A stretch of 10,382 nucleotides of DNA from DAONLM01 sp035406685 (lineage in GTDB: Bacteria > Spirochaetota > GWE2-31-10 > MWDO01): assembly GCA_035406685.1 (NCBI GenBank), contig DAONLM010000104.1:1-10382 (forward strand), in the 5' to 3' direction. The number at the start of each line of letters is the position of its first letter. The first letter of the stretch is position 1. The notes under the pieces were generated by a model, which was given only the letters and a program-made list of their open reading frames with translations, made no database searches and had not been told where the DNA came from. This document shows, in pieces, positions 1 to 8,127 of the stretch. Made by a program: the position numbers and the translations under genes.

Positions 1-63
1 CCATTAAAGTGTCTTAATTTTATGACGCCTTATGAGGTTATAAAATATGCACTTCTTGATTGA
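1..63 (+). CDS. C-terminal end of a DDE transposase (IS30-like), partial
   Basis: Frame 1 is open from the left edge to a TGA at 61-63 and encodes 20 residues containing KCLNFMTPYEVI. This matches the typical ending of IS30-type and related DDE transposases, where a 'RPRKCLxxxTPxEV' block follows the catalytic domain. The catalytic residues lie outside the window, so activity cannot be judged. The stop codon overlaps the helicase remnant on the other strand, and no terminal inverted repeat follows it in the usual way. The element's right end must therefore lie at about position 60, or a deletion has joined the two sequences. The family assignment rests on a short motif and could be another DDE family. 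Confidence 0.55.
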   Translation, partial: PLKCLNFMTPYEVIKYALLD

Positions 64-143
64 ATCGGTGTTATCTTTTCTATCTTTAAATTGTTAATTT
101 TTTCAAACAGATTTTGATTTAAGACAAAATCAAACTCTTTCAT
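30..143 (-). pseudogene. DEAD-box RNA helicase, N-terminal remnant
   Basis: An ATG at 143, preceded by a strong AAAAAGGAGG site at 151-160 (7-base spacing), opens a frame of only 37 residues. It begins MKEFDF and reaches KIEKITPIQ at residues 20-28. This is the Q motif of DEAD-box RNA helicases (GFxxPTPIQ), with the expected upstream aromatic (F4). Right after Q28 the sequence stops resembling a helicase: the expected IP..l.G.d and GSGKT segments are absent, and a stop follows nine residues later. The break coincides with the transposase end at 60-63. The full protein would have had several hundred residues, so this is a dead 5' fragment, although its promoter and ribosome site appear intact. 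DEAD-box helicases unwind structured RNA and are often cold-induced. Confidence 0.6.
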
Positions 144-150
144 GCTTACA

Positions 151-262
151 CCTCCTTTTTATAAAAAAATATTTCTATATATTAATCACAAAATTTTTGA
201 AAAAATCCTTTACAAGTTTTGAAAAAAATTTAAAAAAAATTACTTAAAAATAAAATTACCTC
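151..262 (-). repeat. Leader of helicase remnant, inverted copy A of a duplicated upstream region
   Basis: Read on the minus strand, this block precedes the helicase start. Its core (220 down to 173) matches 10267-10314 on the plus strand at 47 of 48 positions. Weaker, gapped similarity extends upstream to a shared GAGGT and downstream through an A/T-rich tract into the Shine-Dalgarno site. The core contains TTGTAA and TAATAT, but 25 bases apart, so a standard -35/-10 pair is not evident. The conserved block may be a promoter, an operator or an untranslated leader. Confidence 0.8.
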
Positions 263-350
263 TTATTTACGGATTTTTTTTATCTTTAACTTACTTATGT
301 TTTATTTTTGCTAAAAAAATTAAAAAAATATAAAACAATAAAAATTTTTA

Positions 351-379
351 TTGCAATTTAATTAATTTTATTCTAAAAT
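351..379 (+). promoter_or_regulatory. Candidate sigma-70 promoter for the macroglobulin gene
   Basis: TTGCAA (351-356) and TAAAAT (374-379) are separated by exactly 17 bases and match the -35 and -10 consensus at 4 of 6 and 5 of 6 positions. Transcription would begin near 386, leaving a leader of about 52 bases before the ATG at 438. The surrounding DNA is extremely A/T-rich, so chance matches are common. Confidence 0.45.
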
Positions 380-437
380 TATTCTAAATGAATAGAAAAA
401 AAATATTTTTTGACAATCCTAATTTAAAGGAGATTTT

Positions 438-3400
438 ATGAAATATAGAATATTTTATGCAATATTTTTAATTTTTGCTGTTAGTTGCTGTAAAAGTTCA
501 ATTGATAATAATTTAGATAATAGTACAGGAGGTAATAATATGTTAGATAAATATGCAAAATTATGGGAAGAGGTTTATTCTTTTGAAAATAAAGGATTGC
601 CCAAAAGTGCAAAGGAAAAAGTAGATAAAATATATGAATTAGCCAGAAAAGAGGAAAATTCTTCTCAAATTATAAAGTCAATTATTCATATAATGAAATA
701 TAGAACTGAATATGAGGAGGAAGCTCTTATAAAAATAATCAAAGAGCTTGAAGAGAGTGCTGATAAATACTCTTCCCCCTCAAGAGATATTCTTTATTCT
801 ATAATGGCAGAACTTTACTGGAATTACTATGAGAATAATAGGTATAAATTTTTGAATAGAACAGAGACAGAAAATTTTGAACAAAATGATATAAGATATT
901 GGGATTTAAGAAAACTAATATCAAGAATTAGTGAGTTATATTATAAGTCTCTTGAAAATAGAGAACTTCTAAAATCAAAAAAAATAGAAGAATATAAAGA
1001 TATTCTTGTAGAATACACCTATACAAGAAATAGAAGACCCACTCTATATGATTTTTTAATCTGGCGAGCAATTAGTTTTTTTGCTAATACAGAGACCGGA
1101 CTAACAGAAGCAAGTTATAAATTCGAACTAATGGATGATTCATTTTTTGATGAGCCTCAAAAATTTATTAATCTTAAAATAGAGACAGAAGATAAGGATT
1201 CTTTTAAATATAAGACTCTTTTATTATATCAGGATTTTTTAAAATTTCATATAAACGATAAAGAGAAAGACGCTTTATTTGACGCAGATCTAAATAGAAT
1301 TATTTTTGTAAAAAATAATTTTGTAAAACCTAATAAAGATCAACTCTATTTTAATGCCTTAATTAAAATGAAGGATCAATATAAAAATACACCATTCTAT
1401 ACAGAAATAGCCTATCTTATTGGTGAATACTATTTTAATCTTGGTTCTAAATATATACCTGAAATTGCAGAAGATTATAAATGGTATAATAAAAAAGCAG
1501 TAGAGATAATAGAGGAAGCTTTAAAAAAGTATCCAGAATCAATAGGTTCTCATAATTGTGAATGGCTTTTATCAGTGATAAATACAAAAGAACTATCATT
1601 TGAAAATGAGAAGGTATATGTGCCAGAAAAACCATTCTTATATTTGCTAAATTATAAAAATGTCAATAAAGTCTATATAAAAATCGTAAAGGTTGATAAC
1701 TATTTAGAGAAAGAGATTAGTGATGCTAATAAATTTATTAGAGAATATAGTTCTAAAAAAGGAATTTTTAATGATGAGATTAATTTAATAGATGATAGAG
1801 ATTATAACAAACATTCTGTTGAGTTAAAATTGCCCTCTTTAAAATCTGGTTATTACTATATATTTGCCGGAACAGATAAAGAATTTAAGTTAGAAGAAAA
1901 TGCCGTATGTTACTCTTCATTCTGGATATCAAATATAAGCTTTATAGAAAATAGAAAAAAGGATAGCAGCATAGAACTATATGTAATACATAGAGAAAAT
2001 GGGGAACCATTGCCAGAAGTAAAAGTGAATATTTATGAAAGTAAATACAATGATATGCTTAGAAAGTATGAGATGATTAAAACAGAAAGTTATATAACAG
2101 ATAAAAATGGTTATATTGAAATTCCAAATAAAGATAATAAATACAGATATATATATTATGAATTTATATATAAAGATGATAAATTTTTTAATGATAAATA
2201 TGTATATCAAAATAGTTACTATGGTGAGCAAAAAGGAAAAGTAACAAAAACTTTCTTTTTTACAGACAGATCTATTTATAGGCCGGGTCAGACAATATAT
2301 TTTAAAGGATTGGTATTAACTTCTTATGGTAAAGAGAATGAGATTGTCCCTAATAAAAATGTGACAATTCAGTTTTATGATGTGAACTGGCAATTAATAA
2401 CAAGTATGGATTTAAAAACAAATGAATTTGGAACATTTAATGGGAAATTTATAGCACCAACCGATAGATTAAATGGTATAATGACAATTTATAATTCTGA
2501 TGGATCTGGGCAGATAGGAGTCTCAGTAGAAGAATACAAAAGACCTAAATTTGAAGTGAGTTTTGAACCAGTAAAAGAGAGCTTTAAAGTAGGTGAAAAG
2601 GTAAAAATTACAGGTATTGCAAAGGCTTATGCTGGTTTTTCTATTGATAATGCAAGTGTTAAATATAGGGTTGTTAGAAAGGCAAGTTTTCCATACTGGT
2701 GGTGGTGGTGGAATCCGCCAGTATCTGATATGGAGATAGTAAATGGAACAGTTAAAAGCGATGAAAATGGCAAGTTTATTATAGAATTTGATTCAATTCC
2801 GGACTATTCAATCTCACCAGATAAGATGCCAGTTTTTAATTACTATGTATATGCAGATATAACTGATATAAATGGGGAGACTCATAGTGCAATTGGTGTA
2901 GTAAGGGTGGGTTATGTTGCCTTACAGGTAAATACAGATATCCCTGATACTATTTTAAAAAAAGAGATGTTAAAAGTTAAAATTTCTACTCTTAATCTAA
3001 ATGGAGAATTTGAACCAGCAAATGGAACAATAACAGTATCAAAATTAAAAAATCCAGAAAAATATTACAGAGAGAGAATGTGGAATAAACCTGATAAATT
3101 TATTCTTAAAAAAGAAGAATTTGAAAAAGATTTTCCATACGATCAATATAATGATGAAGCAAATTTTTATAAATGGGATAAAGAAAAGATTGTCTTAAAT
3201 ACTAATTTTAATACGAATAATAGTGATACAATTGTCCTAAATGATATTCAAAATTGGGATAGTGGGAAGTATATATTTGAGTTAAAAACAAAAGATAAAT
3301 ATGGAAAAGAGATAATATATAAAAAATATTTCACACTATATTCAACAGAGGATAAAAGATTGCCATTTAAAAATCTCTTTTTTATCTCGGCAATAAAGAG

Positions 3401-6400
3401 TGAAGGTGAACCAAATGAGAGTGCAAAATTTGAAATTGGAACTTCAGCAGAAAATATGAATCTCTATTATTTTATAGAGTCAAATGGTAAGATCATAAAA
3501 CAGGAAAGGCTTAATTTATCAAATAGTAAAAAAATTTTTGAGATCCCAATAATTGAGGAATACAGAGGAGGGATCTTTGTCCATTTTTTTACCATAAAGC
3601 ATAATAGATTCTTCTATTCTAATAATCCAGTCTATGTTGGATGGAAGAATAAGCAATTAAAAATAGAATTTGAAACATTCAGAGATAAACTTCTGCCCGG
3701 TGAAAATGAGGAATGGAGAATTAAAATTTCTGGATATAAAAAAGATAAGGTTATGGCTGAAATGGTCGCTACTTTATATGATGCTTCGCTAAATGCTTTT
3801 AAGCCTCACTACTGGAATTTTTATATTTATCCTTATAACTATTCAGAATACTATTTTAATGGTAATTATAGTTTTTTAAAAATTAATTCGTTTTTTTATG
3901 AATTGAACTGGAATAAATATCTTTACAAATCAGAGATTATCTATGATTACCTTAACTGGTTTGGTCTCTATTTTCAAGAAGATTATTTTCTTTATAAAAA
4001 GTCAAGAAGAAAAAGTGATGGATATACTAAATCTAAAAAAATGTCAGAATCAGAACCAGAAGAGGTCAAAATGGATAAAGAAGAAAGCTTGCCAATGGCA
4101 TCAGATAAGGATAAGTCAAAAACTGATAATAGTAAAAAAGATAAAAATGGTAAGGATTCTACTGCTAATAAAGAAGAACAACAACAAAATGTTCAGATAA
4201 GAACAAATTTTAATGAAACGGCATTTTTCTATCCCGAGTTAAAGACAGATGAAGAGGGAAGAATTATAATCTCTTTTAAAATTCCGGATAGTCTTACAAA
4301 ATGGAAAATGTTGGGGTTTGCACATACTAAGAATTTAGAATATGGGCTAATTGAGAAAGAACTTGTGACACAAAAGGATCTAATGTTAATGCCAAATATG
4401 CCAAGATTTTTAAGAGAAAATGATAAGATCTTTCTTGCAACAAAAATTTCTAACATAAGTGATAAAGATCTTGAAGGTGTAGTAACACTTGAATTATTTG
4501 ATGCAGAGACAATGAAACCGGTTAATGAAAAATTTAATAATAAAGAATATCAAAAGAGGTTTATGGCAAAAAAAGGTCAGAGTGATGTCGTATTCTGGGA
4601 GGTGAATATTCCACAAAACATGAATGGTATAACATACAGAATAATAGCAAAATCTGAGAATTTTTCTGATGGCGAAGAGTCAATACTTCCAATTCTTCCA
4701 AATAGGATGCTTGTTATTGAGAGTCTTCCTTTGCCTGTAAGAACAAAAGGGACAAAAGAATTCAAAATGGAAAAATTAATTTCTGCAAAAAATTCCAATA
4801 CTTTAACTCATCAAAGTCTAACACTCGAATTTACATCCAATCCAGTATGGCTTGCTATTCAATCTTTGCCTTATCTAATGGAATACCCTTATGAGTGCAG
4901 TGAACAGATTTTTAGTAGAATCTATGCAAACAGTATAGCTCTTCATATAGCAAACTCCGATTCTCGAATAAAAGATATTTATGAATCATGGAAGAATACA
5001 GAAGCATTAGAGTCAAATCTTGAAAAGAATCAAGAGGTAAAAAATATTTTACTCGAAGAAACCCCATGGGTAAGAGATGCAAAAAATGAAAAAGAGAGAA
5101 AAAAGAGAATTGGTATTCTATTTGATTTAAAGAGAATGGATAAAGAGTTAGAAGATGCTGTTAAAAAAATTTCAAAACTTCAACTTGGTAATGGAGGATT
5201 TGCCTGGTTTTCCGGGCTTCCGGATGATAGGTATATCACCCAACATATTATTTCTGGATTTGGTAGGCTAAAAAAATTAAATATTTCTATTTCTAACAAT
5301 TCTAAAATAAAAGAAATGAGTGAAAAAGGTGTGAAATATCTTGATGATAGGATGAGAGAAGATTATGAGTATTTAATAAGATATAAGATACCTTTAAATC
5401 AGAATAATTTATCATATACGACAATTCACTATTTATACACAAGAACTCTATATCCAGAAATTAATATTAGTTCTTTTAATAAAAAGGCTTATAATTACTG
5501 GCTTGAGCAGGCTGAAAAATATTGGCTTGATTTTAACATATATTGTCAGGGAATGATTGCAATTGTTATGTTTAATACAAATAAAAAGAATGTGGCAAAC
5601 AGAATAATAGAATCTTTAAAAGAAAGATCTTTAACAAGTGAAGAAATGGGAATGTATTGGAAGGATAATAAAGCTGGATACTATTGGCATGAGGCTCCTA
5701 TTGAGACACAATCATTACTAATTGAGGCTTTTAACGACATCACAAAAGATACAAAGATTGTTGATGAAATGAAAGTCTGGCTTTTAAAACAAAAGCAGAC
5801 TCAAAATTGGAAAACAACAAAAGCAACAGTGGATGCCGTATATTCATTAATATTGACTGGCAGTGATTGGATAAAAGAGGATAGGCTTGTTACTATTAAA
5901 TTAGGAGATGTTGTTATTGATCCAGCAAATGATAAAGATATAAAGCCAGAAAAAGGGACAGGATATTTTAAAAAGAGTTTTTCAGCAGAACAGGTTACAG
6001 AAAATATGGGTAATATAATAGTTAATAAAGATTTTGAAGGGGTTAGCTGGGGGGCTTTATATTGGCAGTATTATGAACAACTGGATAAGATAACGCCTTA
6101 TGAGACTCCTCTTAAATTAAGGAAAAAACTATTTGTTAAGAGAAATACGGCAAAAGGTCCTGTAATAGAACCTGTTGAGAAAACAAAATTAAAAGTAGGT
6201 GATGAAGTTGTTGTTAGGATTGAATTAGAAGTTGATAGAAACATGGAATACATACATTTGAAAGATGCAAGAGCGAGTAGTCTCGAACCAGTAACAGTTA
6301 TATCTACATATAAATATCAGGATGGATTATGGTATTATCAGGTTACAAAGGATGCCTCAACTAATTTTTTTATTCCATGGTTAGCAAAAGGTAGTTATGT

Positions 6401-6524
6401 TTTTGAATATTCATTAAGAGTAACACATAAAGGAGAATTTTCAAATGGCATAACAACGATTCAATGTATGTATGCCCCAGAATTTAGTTCTCATTCAGAA
6501 GGGGTTAGAATTAAGGTAGAATAA
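438..6524 (+). CDS. Alpha-2-macroglobulin family lipoprotein with thioester motif
   Basis: This encodes a 2028-residue envelope protease-trap protein. The start at 438 is supported by AAAGGAG at 426-432. Residues 1-17 form a lipoprotein signal (hydrophobic stretch, then AVSC with C17 as the likely lipidated cysteine). Residues 35-380 are a helical N-terminal region typical of large Bacteroidota-type members ('LWEEVYSFENKGLPKSA', 'RPTLYDFL'). The macroglobulin domain signature DRSIYRPGQ lies at 610-618. A run of five tryptophans is at 754-758. A Lys/Ser/Asp/Glu-rich linker of about 70 residues (1187-1255) immediately precedes the A2M domain (FNETAFFYPEL). The thioester motif CSEQ is at 1487-1490, inside 'YPYECSEQIFSR', and is followed by the helical thioester domain (GGFAWFSGLPDDR) and a C-terminal receptor-binding-like domain. 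In known relatives, cleavage of the bait segment exposes the thioester, which couples covalently to the protease. No pbpC, the common partner, is adjacent. The gene appears intact. Confidence 0.95.
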   Translation: MKYRIFYAIFLIFAVSCCKSSIDNNLDNSTGGNNMLDKYAKLWEEVYSFENKGLPKSAKEKVDKIYELARKEENSSQIIKSIIHIMKYRTEYEEEALIKIIKELEESADKYSSPSRDILYSIMAELYWNYYENNRYKFLNRTETENFEQNDIRYWDLRKLISRISELYYKSLENRELLKSKKIEEYKDILVEYTYTRNRRPTLYDFLIWRAISFFANTETGLTEASYKFELMDDSFFDEPQKFINLKIETEDKDSFKYKTLLLYQDFLKFHINDKEKDALFDADLNRIIFVKNNFVKPNKDQLYFNALIKMKDQYKNTPFYTEIAYLIGEYYFNLGSKYIPEIAEDYKWYNKKAVEIIEEALKKYPESIGSHNCEWLLSVINTKELSFENEKVYVPEKPFLYLLNYKNVNKVYIKIVKVDNYLEKEISDANKFIREYSSKKGIFNDEINLIDDRDYNKHSVELKLPSLKSGYYYIFAGTDKEFKLEENAVCYSSFWISNISFIENRKKDSSIELYVIHRENGEPLPEVKVNIYESKYNDMLRKYEMIKTESYITDKNGYIEIPNKDNKYRYIYYEFIYKDDKFFNDKYVYQNSYYGEQKGKVTKTFFFTDRSIYRPGQTIYFKGLVLTSYGKENEIVPNKNVTIQFYDVNWQLITSMDLKTNEFGTFNGKFIAPTDRLNGIMTIYNSDGSGQIGVSVEEYKRPKFEVSFEPVKESFKVGEKVKITGIAKAYAGFSIDNASVKYRVVRKASFPYWWWWWNPPVSDMEIVNGTVKSDENGKFIIEFDSIPDYSISPDKMPVFNYYVYADITDINGETHSAIGVVRVGYVALQVNTDIPDTILKKEMLKVKISTLNLNGEFEPANGTITVSKLKNPEKYYRERMWNKPDKFILKKEEFEKDFPYDQYNDEANFYKWDKEKIVLNTNFNTNNSDTIVLNDIQNWDSGKYIFELKTKDKYGKEIIYKKYFTLYSTEDKRLPFKNLFFISAIKSEGEPNESAKFEIGTSAENMNLYYFIESNGKIIKQERLNLSNSKKIFEIPIIEEYRGGIFVHFFTIKHNRFFYSNNPVYVGWKNKQLKIEFETFRDKLLPGENEEWRIKISGYKKDKVMAEMVATLYDASLNAFKPHYWNFYIYPYNYSEYYFNGNYSFLKINSFFYELNWNKYLYKSEIIYDYLNWFGLYFQEDYFLYKKSRRKSDGYTKSKKMSESEPEEVKMDKEESLPMASDKDKSKTDNSKKDKNGKDSTANKEEQQQNVQIRTNFNETAFFYPELKTDEEGRIIISFKIPDSLTKWKMLGFAHTKNLEYGLIEKELVTQKDLMLMPNMPRFLRENDKIFLATKISNISDKDLEGVVTLELFDAETMKPVNEKFNNKEYQKRFMAKKGQSDVVFWEVNIPQNMNGITYRIIAKSENFSDGEESILPILPNRMLVIESLPLPVRTKGTKEFKMEKLISAKNSNTLTHQSLTLEFTSNPVWLAIQSLPYLMEYPYECSEQIFSRIYANSIALHIANSDSRIKDIYESWKNTEALESNLEKNQEVKNILLEETPWVRDAKNEKERKKRIGILFDLKRMDKELEDAVKKISKLQLGNGGFAWFSGLPDDRYITQHIISGFGRLKKLNISISNNSKIKEMSEKGVKYLDDRMREDYEYLIRYKIPLNQNNLSYTTIHYLYTRTLYPEINISSFNKKAYNYWLEQAEKYWLDFNIYCQGMIAIVMFNTNKKNVANRIIESLKERSLTSEEMGMYWKDNKAGYYWHEAPIETQSLLIEAFNDITKDTKIVDEMKVWLLKQKQTQNWKTTKATVDAVYSLILTGSDWIKEDRLVTIKLGDVVIDPANDKDIKPEKGTGYFKKSFSAEQVTENMGNIIVNKDFEGVSWGALYWQYYEQLDKITPYETPLKLRKKLFVKRNTAKGPVIEPVEKTKLKVGDEVVVRIELEVDRNMEYIHLKDARASSLEPVTVISTYKYQDGLWYYQVTKDASTNFFIPWLAKGSYVFEYSLRVTHKGEFSNGITTIQCMYAPEFSSHSEGVRIKVE
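3996..4203 (+). other. Low-complexity linker in the macroglobulin, possible bait region
   Basis: These codons encode a strongly charged, hydrophobic-poor stretch rich in Lys, Ser, Asp and Glu, ending in a short Gln run (EEQQQNV) just before the conserved RTNFNETAFFYPEL. The position directly ahead of the A2M domain corresponds to where macroglobulins carry the exposed bait segment. Many lysines would make it easy prey for trypsin-like proteases. The role is inferred from position and composition only. Confidence 0.5.
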
Positions 6525-6786
6525 TATTAATTTTTGTTTATAATAAAGTTAAGATTTATTAAAAAGAGGGTGGAAGGATATTTTTATAACTATTAGGGTA
6601 TATCCTCTTTATAAAAAATGGTATATATGCCTTAATAATATAACGGATATTTCTATAAAAAGTAAAATAGGACATATGTCATAGCCTGAAGGGATATATT
6701 TGTAAAATAACAATTATTTCTCATAAAAGGATTGTGATATATTTTATCGTAGTAGGGGAGTATATTTTATAAAGGGGGATATCTGT
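6525..6786 (+). repeat. Gap with degenerate GGATAT-type repeats and inverted repeats
   Basis: There is no gene here. A degenerate unit close to GGATATTTTTATAA recurs at about 6576, 6645 (GGATATTTCTATAAA), 6692 (GGATATATTTGTAAA), 6735 (TGATATATTTTATC) and 6757 (GGAGTATATTTTATAAA). The last copy shares TATATTTTATAAAG exactly with 8181-8194, beyond the next gene. Two stems can form: AAAGAGG (6563-6569) with CCTCTTT (6604-6610), and nested GGATAT with ATATCC. An AT-only hairpin (6541-6561) follows the macroglobulin stop. A perfect palindrome, GACATATGTC, lies at 6671-6680. No convincing promoter was found; the ribosome site for the next gene is GGGGG at 6774-6778. Confidence 0.5.
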
Positions 6787-8127
6787 ATGAGACCAAATAA
6801 AATTTTCTTTATTTTTATTTTTTTAATGGTTTCTTATTTTTTAATATCACGAGATTATACTTATATTGATGAGTATGCTTTAAGAGCACCATCCACAGAA
6901 GATATGGAGAGTCTTGTGTCATATCTTATTAAACCAGCCAGTGATGACTTTGAGAAAGTGAGAGCAATTTATTTCTGGATTACTCATAATATCTCTTATG
7001 ATGTACATGCTTTTTTTTCAAATAGAATTCTTGATACAAGTGCTATAAATGTTTTTTATACAAGGAAAACCGTGTGTGCTGGATATGCAAATCTTTTTCA
7101 GGAATTTTGCGATATTGCAGGTATTGAATGCGTAACAATAATAGGCTTTGCAAAAGGCTATGGATATGTTGCTGGAATGGTACCAAAAAAATCCAATCAT
7201 GCATGGAATGCTGTAAAGATTAAAGGCAAATGGTATCTAATTGATGCTACATGGGGTTCTGGTTACCTTAATGGTAATTCTTTTGTTTTTCATTATACAA
7301 ACCTATATTTTCTTGCAGATCCAAAAATCTTTATAAATGATCATTTCCCAGAGGAGGAAAAATGGCAACTTTTAGATAAACCTATTGACAAATATCAATT
7401 TGCATTGCGAGAACCACCAGCAAGGTATATTTTTTGGGGTAAAATGTATATTGATGGAAATGAAGAGGATATTCATATTGTTCCAGATGAAGAAGAAAGA
7501 AGAGAAAAAGCCATAAATCAGACAGCATGGGAAATTTCAAGCGGAATATTTTTGAAGTGTGGAATGACATTTTTTATTAAGTATTTAAATAACAATTTTT
7601 ATTCTTACTATTATGGGCAAGATTATCAGTCTTCTATTCAAAGCCATTTTTCATTTGGATTGGACGGAGATATTTTTTATTATCCTTTTAGTTTTTTTGG
7701 TTTTGGAGTGAATTTTCAGCCGGCATGTGATCTCCTTTTAACCTATCGTTATGGCTATGGGGAGCCCAATTATATACTTCTTTCATCAAGGATAAAATTG
7801 GCTACTAAATTCGGGGACATTTATACTCGACACTTTTCTCTTTTTGAAATAGGGGTAAATATCTCTAGAATGTATTACCTAAATCCACTATGTCATGGTG
7901 GATCGTATAGCCCAAATCAGGATATCCGTATAGTGGGTCCTTCTATCTTTCTTGGTTATGATAATGTTAAAAAAAATGCATTCCATTATACAGTTGGCTT
8001 CTATTATGAAGCACTATATTTTATTGATAAAGAAAAAAAGAGCGATCCAACAGAAGCATGGAGCCATACCATAGGGATTGAAGGAAGAATTGGCATGGGA
8101 CATTTAGGTAAAATTAAGAAAAGATAA
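6787..8127 (+). CDS. Secreted transglutaminase-like protein with C-terminal predicted beta-barrel
   Basis: This protein has 446 residues; the ATG is preceded by AAAGGGGGAT. Residues 1-21 are a hydrophobic signal peptide (IFFIFIFLMVSYFLIS). Residues 50-200 are a transglutaminase-like (cysteine protease fold) domain. The triad is complete: C97 in TVCAGYA, H138 in SNHAWNAV and D153 in LIDATWG, and the family's 'FPEEEKWQLLDKPI' element follows. Such domains cleave or cross-link peptides and proteins. From about residue 245 the character changes to alternating polar/hydrophobic, aromatic-rich stretches that can be read as eight beta-strands (for example FHYTVGFYYEALYF and SHTIGIEGRIGMG), as in small outer-membrane barrels. 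The last residues (GKIKKR) lack the usual terminal aromatic. The gene lies 262 bases after the macroglobulin, on the same strand. The catalytic domain is confident; the barrel is inferred from pattern and might instead be a soluble beta-domain. Confidence 0.85.
   Translation: MRPNKIFFIFIFLMVSYFLISRDYTYIDEYALRAPSTEDMESLVSYLIKPASDDFEKVRAIYFWITHNISYDVHAFFSNRILDTSAINVFYTRKTVCAGYANLFQEFCDIAGIECVTIIGFAKGYGYVAGMVPKKSNHAWNAVKIKGKWYLIDATWGSGYLNGNSFVFHYTNLYFLADPKIFINDHFPEEEKWQLLDKPIDKYQFALREPPARYIFWGKMYIDGNEEDIHIVPDEEERREKAINQTAWEISSGIFLKCGMTFFIKYLNNNFYSYYYGQDYQSSIQSHFSFGLDGDIFYYPFSFFGFGVNFQPACDLLLTYRYGYGEPNYILLSSRIKLATKFGDIYTRHFSLFEIGVNISRMYYLNPLCHGGSYSPNQDIRIVGPSIFLGYDNVKKNAFHYTVGFYYEALYFIDKEKKSDPTEAWSHTIGIEGRIGMGHLGKIKKR

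Noticed and set aside
410..415. Perfect TTGACA upstream of the macroglobulin gene as a -35 box
   Set aside because: The matching -10 would fall on the start codon and no TATAAT-like sequence is there; the pair at 351-379 is better placed.
1447..4798. Several frames of 60-85 codons on the minus strand, and one on the plus strand at 3943-4200, within the macroglobulin gene
   Set aside because: They are shadows of the long gene: no ribosome sites, low-complexity translation and no recognisable motifs.
6563..6610. AAAGAGG/CCTCTTT stem as the macroglobulin terminator
   Set aside because: The loop is 34 bases, a nested stem competes, and no T-run follows the second arm on the plus strand.
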